The notes below the pieces were generated by a model, which worked only from the letters and a program-made list of their open reading frames with translations, searched no databases and was not told the origin of the DNA. A stretch of 64,000 nucleotides of DNA from Amorphochlora amoebiformis (taxonomy: Eukaryota; Cercozoa; Chlorarachniophyceae): contig BAAHQB010000015.1 in assembly GCA_054601695.1 (NCBI GenBank), positions 1,178,001 to 1,242,000 of the forward strand, given 5' to 3'. Positions 54,311 to 64,000 of this stretch are shown here, piece after piece; within the stretch, counting starts at the first letter, position 1; every line of letters starts with the position of its first letter. Position numbers and translations under genes: made by a program.

Positions 54311-55259
54311 ATGCCGAGGGCAAAGAAAGTCCTCAAGCGTAAGGGAAAGCCGAATAATCAGCAGAGAAAGGTTTTATATGGAATTTAAATTAGTTAAACC
54401 GTAAGGAAATGGTTTTGAAGCTGCCGAAAAGATGAAAATTCTGGCCAAGGAGAGGGTTATTTCTTCGCCGAGGAAGCGCTGTGGCTCGTACCATGAGGCT
54501 TGTCTGTGTAGGGAAAGAATTTCAAGAAGAAGAAGGATGAACACAAGGTGGAAGAATACGACCCAAAGGACACTTCCCGTCCTATTCCTCTCGAATACAA
54601 GCTCTGGTACGCGATCCTGCCTTGAGTGGTCTCCCGCTCACCCTCGTGATTTCAGGTGCGAGAGAAAAGATGCTGGAGGGTCGAACATAATGTCCTGCAC
54701 GGTCGTCGGTATGCCCGATCATATTTACAACTACAGCTTTTTTATTTGGAATCCTGATTTTTCCAATTTATCATCCTCCCCAGAACGCCGGGCACGCACG
54801 GACGTGAAAGACGTACCTGAGGGCGAGCACGAGTTTGAATACTACATTCACTTCGAGGGTGAGATTTTTTTTTCCTGCCTATTCTACCTCCCAAGCTCCC
54901 CTATCATCAAACAAAATCGCCTTCCCAAGTACTATTCCCCCAGTTCTGTATTCGATAGGGGTTTGGGGTTGTGGTTTGGGCTGCGAATGTCGTAAGATGA
55001 TTGTCGTTGGAGATGATAACTTGCCGTACCTTGACCTCCATTTGCCCGATATAACATATATATATATATATACATTTATATATATCCTAATAATATACCT
55101 ATCCGATTAGATAATATGTGTCTCTCACACGCGAAGAGTGTTGATACGTGATAGAATAATAATAATATTACTAATAAAATAATTATATATATATATTTAT
55201 TTATAATATATAATATATGTATATATATATATATATTATATAAATATATATCCATATTC

Positions 55260-55343
<84 letters not shown>

Positions 55344-55351
55344 CATATATA

Positions 55352-55406
<55 letters not shown>

Positions 55407-55452
55407 GTATGTATATATGTATCTCTCCAGATATACTATGGTCATACATACA

Positions 55453-55490
<38 letters not shown>

Positions 55491-55553
55491 ATACGAAATT
55501 CCCAGGAATGGATAGGTGAATTGACATGTGGGTGCCTTACCCGACATATTATA

Positions 55554-55607
<54 letters not shown>

Positions 55608-55800
55608 CATACGAAATTCCCAGGAATGGATAGGAGAATGGACATGTGGGTGCCTTACTCGACATTGCGATTTACGGGTATTGCATTGTATAGAGGAAAA
55701 AGAGAGAGAGAGAGAGGAGAGAGGAAGAGAAGGAGAAAAAGAGAGGAAAAGAGAGAGAAAGAGAGAGGAGAGGGGGGAGAGAGGAGGAAGGGAGACAAAT

Positions 55801-55857
<57 letters not shown>

Positions 55858-55955
55858 AAGAGAGAGAGAGGAGAAAGAGAGAGAGAGGAGAAAGAGAGAG
55901 AGGAGAGAGAGAGAGAGAGGAGAAAGAGAGAGAGAGAGGAGAAAGAGAGAGAGAG

Positions 55956-55992
<37 letters not shown>

Positions 55993-56112
55993 AAGAGTGA
56001 GAGAGAGAGAGGAGAAAGAGAGAGAGAAAGGAGAAAGAGAGGGAGAGAGGAGAGAAGAGAGAGAGGAGAAAGGAGAGAAGGAGAAAGAGAGAGAGAAGGG
56101 GAGAGAAGAGAA

Positions 56113-56150
<38 letters not shown>

Positions 56151-56353
56151 AAGAGTGAGGGAGAGAGGAGAAAGAGAGAGAGAGAGGAGAAATAGAGAGA
56201 GAGGAGAAAGAGAGAGAGAGAGAGGAGAGAAGAGAGAGAGGAGAAAGGAGAGAAGGAGAAAGAGAGAGAGAAGGGGAGAGAAGAGAAATAGAGAGAGAGA
56301 GAGAGAGAGGAGAAAAAGAGAAAGAGTTATATAGTCACACACACAGACATATA

Positions 56354-56416
<63 letters not shown>

Positions 56417-56556
56417 TACATACATACATATATGTATATATACCCACATACATACATATGTATATGTATGTGTATGTGTGTGTGTCTAAATAAAGCTTTC
56501 ATTAATATGTGTGTATATATATATATATATATTATATATATACATTTAATGTGTGT

Positions 56557-56603
<47 letters not shown>

Positions 56604-56644
56604 TTTATATATGTACATATCTACACATATATATATATGTATAT

Positions 56645-56699
<55 letters not shown>

Positions 56700-56749
56700 T
56701 GCACATGTTTTAGGCCCTAAGGTAGTTGAAGAAAAACATCCAGAGGACG

Positions 56750-56801
<52 letters not shown>

Positions 56802-56918
56802 TATGTGAATACATATAACTATATGTACACATGTAAAATATAATAGCTATACATATCTACACATATATATATAAATATATATATATATATATTTGAAGAG
56901 AAACATCCAGAGGACGAT

Positions 56919-56956
<38 letters not shown>

Positions 56957-57168
56957 TATATAAATATATATATATATATATTATATATATATAAATATAT
57001 ACACATATATATATACATATATATATATATATGTATACATATATATTAATGCACATGTTTAGGCCCTAAGGTAGTTGAAGAGAAACATCCAAATATATAT
57101 ATATATATATATATATGTATTTTATATATCTACATAACATATATATATATATATATATATTACTACAC

Positions 57169-57223
<55 letters not shown>

Positions 57224-57357
57224 TGATGCACATGTTTAGGCCCTAAAATAGTTAAAGAGAAACATCCAGAGGACGATCACATATATGTATATATATATAT
57301 ATATATACATATATATACATATATATATATATATGTATTTTATATATGTACATATCT

Positions 57358-57406
<49 letters not shown>

Positions 57407-57458
57407 TGCACATGTTTTAGGCCCTAAGGTAGTTGAAGAGAAACATCCAGAGGACGAT

Positions 57459-57496
<38 letters not shown>

Positions 57497-57544
57497 TATA
57501 CAAATATATATATATATGTATTTTATATATGTACATATCTACAC

Positions 57545-57593
<49 letters not shown>

Positions 57594-57663
57594 TGCACAT
57601 GTTTAGGCCCTAAGGTAGTTGAAGAGAAACATCCAGAGGACGATCACCATAAGGTAATCTACA

Positions 57664-57732
<69 letters not shown>

Positions 57733-57766
57733 AATATCGATCACCATAAGGTCTTCTACATACTAA

Positions 57767-57855
<89 letters not shown>

Positions 57856-57923
57856 TATATATATATATATATATATATCGATCACCATAAGGTTTTCTAC
57901 ATACTATATAAGTATACATTTAT

Positions 57924-57968
<45 letters not shown>

Positions 57969-58146
57969 CATATGTCGATCAACACATAAGAAGGGTATAC
58001 ATACATATCAACTATATATACTACCTTATATATATATATATATATATGTACACATATACATACATATATGAATTTATATAAGAAGGGTATACATACATAT
58101 CAACTATATATACTACCAACGCATGTTTACGTAAATGGATACATAC

Positions 58147-58224
<78 letters not shown>

Positions 58225-58238
58225 TTGTGTGTGTGTGT

Positions 58239-58306
<68 letters not shown>

Positions 58307-58364
58307 TATATAACACGTATTCACACAAACACAAATATACATATATAAACAACAACCTTCAAGC

Positions 58365-58413
<49 letters not shown>

Positions 58414-58725
58414 ATATGTGTGTGTGTGTATACGTTACATACATACATACATACATACATATATAATACCAATCTACATGAACCATTAGGACGACCATGA
58501 TGTCGTAACGAAAGTTCGAAATTTCCAAGAGATACAAATCGGAACCCACGTCATGCCAACATGGTGCTCTCGCGGGAGAGATAGAGAGAGAAAGAGACAG
58601 AGATGAAAGGAAAGAGAGAGCGTGTGTGTGTGAGAGAGAGAGAGAGATAGAGATACGAGAGAGGTCGAGAAAGATAGAGACGGAGGGAAAGAGAGTTATG
58701 AGAGAGAGATAGAGAGAAAGAGTGC

Positions 58726-58775
<50 letters not shown>

Positions 58776-59331
58776 GAGGGAAAGAATGTGTGTGTGAGTG
58801 TTTTTGAGAGAGAGATAGAGAGAAAGAGACAGAGATGATGGGAAAGAGTGTGTAAGAGAGAGAGAGAAAGAAAGAGATAGAGATGGAGAGAGAGAGAGAG
58901 AGCGAAAGAGAGAGAGAGAGCGAAAGAGATAGAGATGTTGGGAAAGAGAGTAAAGAGAGTTTTGAGAGAGAGATATATATAGAGAGAGAGAAAGAGACAG
59001 GGATGGAGGGAAAGAGTGTGTGTGTGAGAGAGAGAGAGTGTGTGTGAGAGAGAGAGAGAGAGTGTAGAGTGTGTGTGTGTGAAAAAACAGAGAAGAATGA
59101 ACATTTCGAAAGATCAGGAACTTTTTTGAGAGATACAAGTCCAACATGGTACTTAAGAGGAGAGAAAGAAAGAGGAAAGCGGGGGAGGAAAGAGAAAAGA
59201 GAGAGATTGAGACAAAGAGATGGGGGGAGAGGAGAGACAGTTTAAGGGAAAGGGAGAGGCGTTATGAGACAGAGAGAGGAGGAGAGAGAGTGAGGGAGAG
59301 AAAGACGGAGAGAGAGCAAGATGTATGATAT

Positions 59332-59363
<32 letters not shown>

Positions 59364-59393
59364 GTATATATGTATGTGTTGTGTGTGTGTGTG

Positions 59394-59453
<60 letters not shown>

Positions 59454-59513
59454 ATATTTGTATGTGAATGTATATTATATTTATTTAAATGTGCACACTA
59501 TATATATATATAC

Positions 59514-59547
<34 letters not shown>

Positions 59548-59576
59548 GTATATATGAAATTTCTCATGCCTATAAG

Positions 59577-59608
<32 letters not shown>

Positions 59609-59676
59609 TACATATGAGGTAATTTTCTCAATTTTCGGCAAAATATTCTCATACTCGTGGCTCTTTTTCCTCTACA

Positions 59677-59740
<64 letters not shown>

Positions 59741-59804
59741 ATATATATATATATGTATATGCGTATATATATATATATATACACTATATATATATATATA
59801 TATA

Positions 59805-59844
<40 letters not shown>

Positions 59845-60373
59845 ATATATATACATTTACATATATATATATATACTTTCCATGTATATGCATAGAAATT
59901 TATACAGATTCATAAATAATACGCCTATCAGGTATTTCTCTCCATTTCCTGCGGAATATTCCCGATATTCAAGATTGTTATTCTGCGAGTTCTGCCTATC
60001 TTTCTTCGGACACCAATCCGAACTCCAGCGCCATTCGAGAAAGTTCTTTTCGAAAATTAATAATTCTGAGAATGGTCTTTCATACATTCTGAGAATGTTC
60101 TTTCATAAATTCTGAGAATGTTCTTTCATAAATTCTGAGAATGTTCTTTCATAAATTCTGAGAATGTTCTTTCATAAATTCTAAGAATATTCTTTCACAA
60201 ATTCTGAGAATGTTCTTTCATAAATTCTAAGAATGTTCTTTCATAAATTCGAAGAATGTTTGTACTTCTTTCTCTCTAATTTTCTCATCTTTCTCTTTCT
60301 CTGCATATATATATATATATATATATATATAATCTCACACGTGTATGTTCCCTTCTTAACACATACATATTAT

Positions 60374-60407
<34 letters not shown>

Positions 60408-60453
60408 TGTATTTTTAATCATATATATAAAAACACATATATGTATATATACA

Positions 60454-60491
<38 letters not shown>

Positions 60492-60682
60492 GCATATATA
60501 TATATATATATATGCATATATGTACATATATTAATTATATATACTTATATGTGTTTTTATATATAATTATATATATATATACACATGTAAATATTCATGT
60601 ACACATACACATACATAGGTGTACGTGGACTCACCCGCCGGGAAACGAGATATACCGCAGCTCTGAAACTAATATAAACGTG

Positions 60683-60724
<42 letters not shown>

Positions 60725-60752
60725 CATATAGATTGTATATTTTAGTTACATC

Positions 60753-60789
<37 letters not shown>

Positions 60790-60881
60790 GTATATATATA
60801 ATATATATATATATATATGTGTGTGTGTATGTATATCTGTATTAATTTGTTATTTCCGTTGAGCAGGTGGCTATATATATT

Positions 60882-60919
<38 letters not shown>

Positions 60920-60929
60920 TATGTGTGTG

Positions 60930-60964
<35 letters not shown>

Positions 60965-61004
60965 GAGCAGGTTGCTATGTTTGAAGTCGATGGCCAGAAG
61001 GAGG

Positions 61005-61064
<60 letters not shown>

Positions 61065-61135
61065 TATACACATGTTTACACACACACACACCATCACATA
61101 TATATATATATGTATGTATGTATATATATATTATA

Positions 61136-61166
<31 letters not shown>

Positions 61167-61194
61167 GTATGTATATATATATGTATATATATGT

Positions 61195-61255
<61 letters not shown>

Positions 61256-61274
61256 GTATATATATTTATATTAT

Positions 61275-61310
<36 letters not shown>

Positions 61311-61327
61311 GTGCATGACATTAAGGA

Positions 61328-61370
<43 letters not shown>

Positions 61371-61742
61371 CACACACACATATATATATATATATATATT
61401 TGTACATACATATATACACATGTATACATACATATGTACATATGTATACATACATATATATATATATGTAGGAGTATACACAGAACGTGTGCTACATCGC
61501 CAAACTATTCTTAGGTTATCTCTCATATATATTATATAAAAGGTTATATACATATATATATACATATATATACACATATATATATATATATATATATTAT
61601 GTACATATACACATATACTATGTTTATAAATAAATATATATATATATATATATGTGTGTGTATGTGTGTGTGTAAATGTATATATATATTGATAGATAAT
61701 AATAATGTATTGTATAATATTATTCTTTTATAATATTTTACA

Positions 61743-61774
<32 letters not shown>

Positions 61775-61816
61775 TATGTTTTCCACATATTATTATTTAC
61801 ATGTGGAAATATATTT

Positions 61817-61869
<53 letters not shown>

Positions 61870-61922
61870 TGTTTCAACCAGACCACAAGACTCTTTCATT
61901 TAACACACATCCGTTCCTCTTC

Positions 61923-61971
<49 letters not shown>

Positions 61972-62098
61972 TGCACTTATATAGTATACAATAAATACAT
62001 ATATATATATATATATATTAATATATATATATATATTAATACATATATATATACCAGAACACAAGACGCTATCATTTAACACACATCCATTCCTCTTC

Positions 62099-62142
<44 letters not shown>

Positions 62143-62290
62143 CATACACATATATGTATATAAGATATATGCACTTATATAGTATACAATAAATACATAT
62201 ATATATATATATATATTAATATATATTAATATATATATATATATACCAGAACACAAGACGCTATCATTTAACACACATCCATTCCTCTTC

Positions 62291-62328
<38 letters not shown>

Positions 62329-62452
62329 ATATATACACATATATAGTATACAATAAATACATATATATATATATATATATATATATTAATATATATATAT
62401 ATATATACCAGAACACAAGACGCTATCATTTAACACACATCCATTCCTCTTC

Positions 62453-62498
<46 letters not shown>

Positions 62499-62546
62499 CA
62501 CATATATATATATATAAGATATATGCACTTATATAGTATACAATAA

Positions 62547-62578
<32 letters not shown>

Positions 62579-62807
62579 TAATATATATTAATATATATAT
62601 ATATATATACCAGAACACAAGACGCTATCATTTACACACATCCATTCCTCTTCTACATATATATATATATACATACACATATATATATATAAGATATATG
62701 CACTTATATAGTATACAATAAATACATATATATATATATATTAATATATATATATATATATACCAGAACACAAGACGCTATCATTTAACACACATCCATT
62801 CCTCTTC

Positions 62808-62868
<61 letters not shown>

Positions 62869-62870
62869 AA

Positions 62871-62915
<45 letters not shown>

Positions 62916-63025
62916 TATATATATATATATATACCAGAACACAAGACGCTATCATTTAACACACATCCATTCCTCTTCTACATCCTCTGCGAGGTCGTTT
63001 TAACATATATATATAACATACATAT

Positions 63026-63074
<49 letters not shown>

Positions 63075-63101
63075 GTATATATATATATATATAAATGGTT
63101 G

Positions 63102-63133
<32 letters not shown>

Positions 63134-63210
63134 CATATATACATATGTATATATATCCTCTTCTACATCCTCTGCGAGGTCGTTTTTAACATATATATCA
63201 GTAAACATAC

Positions 63211-63251
<41 letters not shown>

Positions 63252-63345
63252 TGTGGTTGTATATACATACACATATATATATGTATATATATATGTATAT
63301 ACATCATCTTCTACATCCTCTGCGAGGTCGTTTTAACATATATAG

Positions 63346-63439
<94 letters not shown>

Positions 63440-63490
63440 CATCCTCTTCTACATCCTCTGCGAGGTCGTTTTTAACATATATATCAGTAA

Positions 63491-63586
<96 letters not shown>

Positions 63587-63643
63587 GTATATACATCCTC
63601 TTCTACGTCCTCTGCGAGGTCGTTTTAACATATATATCAGTAA

Positions 63644-63675
<32 letters not shown>

Positions 63676-63803
63676 GTAGATGTGGTTGTATATATATATA
63701 TACATATAATATATATATATGTAATATACATATATATATATATATGTATATATATTATGCGAGTATATGTGTTTGTGTGTATGTATGTGTATGTGTTCAA
63801 ATG

Positions 63804-63844
<41 letters not shown>

Positions 63845-63924
63845 TGGAGAATATATACATATATACGTATACATACATGTACACACACATACACATATAT
63901 ATATGTATATTATATATGTATAAA

Positions 63925-63988
<64 letters not shown>

Positions 63989-64000
63989 TACATTATATAC
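54311..64000 (+). CDS. MYST-family lysine (histone) acetyltransferase, 3' end outside window
   Basis: Exons: 54311-54338, 54406-54455, 54512-54606, 54656-54708, 54784-54858, 55624-55677, 57607-57653, 58490-58563, 59932-60042, 60619-60679, 60971-61006, 61472-61514 and 62938-62993, phases consistent. Basic N-terminus ([10 protein letters not shown]), then a chromo-barrel/Tudor-knot domain ([20 protein letters not shown]). After [13 protein letters not shown] comes [11 protein letters not shown], the C2HC zinc finger (FCEFC .. HSRKC), [30 protein letters not shown] and PFLFYIL. This is the order of MYST HATs of the KAT5/KAT8 type. The catalytic Glu and acetyl-CoA loop would follow past 64000. 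MYST proteins acetylate histone H4 and other nuclear proteins. A first exon ending at 54370 is an alternative. Introns up to 55600 are short. After that they expand with (TA)n, GA arrays and exon copies. Confidence 0.94.
55497..55680 (+). repeat. Acceptor-side copy before MYST exon 55624-55677
   Basis: 55497-55546 repeats the polypyrimidine end, acceptor (TTCCCAG|GAATGGATAGG) and first 40 nt of the exon, with substitutions (GTGAATTG for GAGAATGG), then enters (TA)n. Confidence 0.9.
55695..56330 (+). repeat. GA array in MYST intron (purine-rich in gene sense)
   Basis: GAGAGAAAGGAGAAAG array of about 640 nt directly after exon 55624-55677. In this gene the purine strand is sense, unlike the large arrays of the other genes. 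Confidence 0.92.
56710..58000 (+). repeat. MYST exon 57607-57653 with five acceptor-side and three donor-side copies
   Basis: Acceptor-side copies (TTTAG|GCCCTAAGGTAGTTGAAGA..GAGGACGATCA) lie at about 56712, 56893 (start missing), 57060, 57238 and 57419. Donor-side copies (CGATCACCATAAG|GT) lie at 57738, 57877 and, broken, 57976. Confidence 0.92.
58001..58135 (+). repeat. Two copies of AAGAAGGGTATACATACATATCAACTATATATACTACC
   Basis: At about 57988-58025 and 58081-58118, separated by (TA)n. They are related at the left end to the broken donor-side copy at 57976. Non-coding as far as I can see. Confidence 0.8.
58564..59330 (+). repeat. GA array in MYST intron with an embedded exon-end copy
   Basis: GAGAGA/GTGTGTGA purine array. 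59120-59150 (GAGATACAAGTCCAACATG|GTACTTAAG) is a degenerate donor-side copy of the end of exon 58490-58563. Confidence 0.88.
60043..60262 (+). repeat. About nine tandem copies of a 23-nt unit at a MYST 5' splice site
   Basis: Unit TTCTGAGAATGTTCTTTCATAAA. It starts directly after exon 59932-60042 and resembles the true junction GAGAAA|GTTCTTTTC, so each unit carries a GAGAAT|GTTCTTTCA donor-like site. Confidence 0.88.
60857..61335 (+). repeat. Copies flanking MYST exon 60971-61006
   Basis: 60862-60875 (GAGCAG|GTGGCTAT) is a short acceptor-side copy. 61306-61333 (TATGAAGTGCATGACATTAAGGAGGATAT) is a degenerate donor-side copy of FEVDGQKEE. Confidence 0.75.
61868..63640 (+). repeat. MYST exon 62938-62993 with six acceptor-side and four donor-side copies
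   Basis: Acceptor-side copies (ACCAG|AACACAAGACGCTATC..CCTCTTCTACAT) lie at about 61871 (ACCACAAGACTC variant), 62056, 62248, 62408, 62611 and 62764. Between them lies a near-constant 100-nt block (AAGATATATGCACTTATATAGTATACAATAAATAC). Donor-side copies (CTTCTAC(A/G)TCCTCTGCGAG|GTCGTTTT) lie at about 63157, 63307, 63442 and 63597. 63650-64000 is (TA)n with no exon seen. Confidence 0.93.

Noticed and set aside
62050-63000. CRISPR-like array of regularly spaced repeats
   Set aside because: The repeats are truncated copies of a MYST exon, the spacers are near-identical AT sequence, and the window is eukaryotic.

Overview
This is nuclear DNA of an intron-rich unicellular eukaryote. Spliceosomal introns with GT-AG borders (three apparently GC-AG) interrupt every large gene, exons are mostly 25-110 nt, and TTAGGG/CCCTAA telomere-type DNA occurs internally. 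The species cannot be named from the sequence. Most of the window is (TA)n microsatellite, with GA/CT, CAGA and CACGTG arrays. Almost all of this lies inside introns, so the many long open frames of alternating Tyr-Ile, Ser-Leu or Arg-Glu are repeat artefacts. The coding content is recovered by chaining short islands in which splice borders and reading phase agree.

Layout: (1) 1107-5240 (+), C-lobe of a STE11/MAP3K-type protein kinase whose N-lobe lies upstream of the window. (2) 5203-5496 (-), a 97-codon ORF overlapping the kinase 3' end, followed by a CTAG-rich island. (3) 6428-25134 (-), 30 exons for a predicted secreted coiled-coil protein of about 590 aa with no family I recognise. (4) 25319-47138 (+), UDP-sugar pyrophosphorylase in about 29 exons, divergent from gene 3. 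(5) 47894-48198 (-), a tentative small gene next to a second CTAG-enriched intergenic region. (6) 49982-51179 (+), a small acidic protein gene. (7) 52125-54096 (-), a 13-exon membrane protein of 432 aa with ordinary compact introns. (8) 54311 to beyond 64000 (+), a MYST-family lysine acetyltransferase, cut by the window end. Genes alternate in convergent and divergent pairs.

The outstanding feature is how exons and microsatellites interact. Most exons in the expanded genes are accompanied by truncated copies of themselves, each embedded in (TA)n. Copies that keep the acceptor plus the start of the exon always lie 5' of the full exon. Copies that keep the end of the exon plus the donor always lie 3' of it. 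There are from 1 to about 13 copies per exon. Functional splicing must therefore join the first donor to the last acceptor and ignore the decoys between them. Gene starts, divergent promoters and the whole 52.1-55.1 kb block are free of these expansions.

Three introns carry telomere-type arrays, all with the CCCTAA strand in the sense orientation. One of them starts 4 nt after a GC donor and ends in the acceptor CCCTAG.
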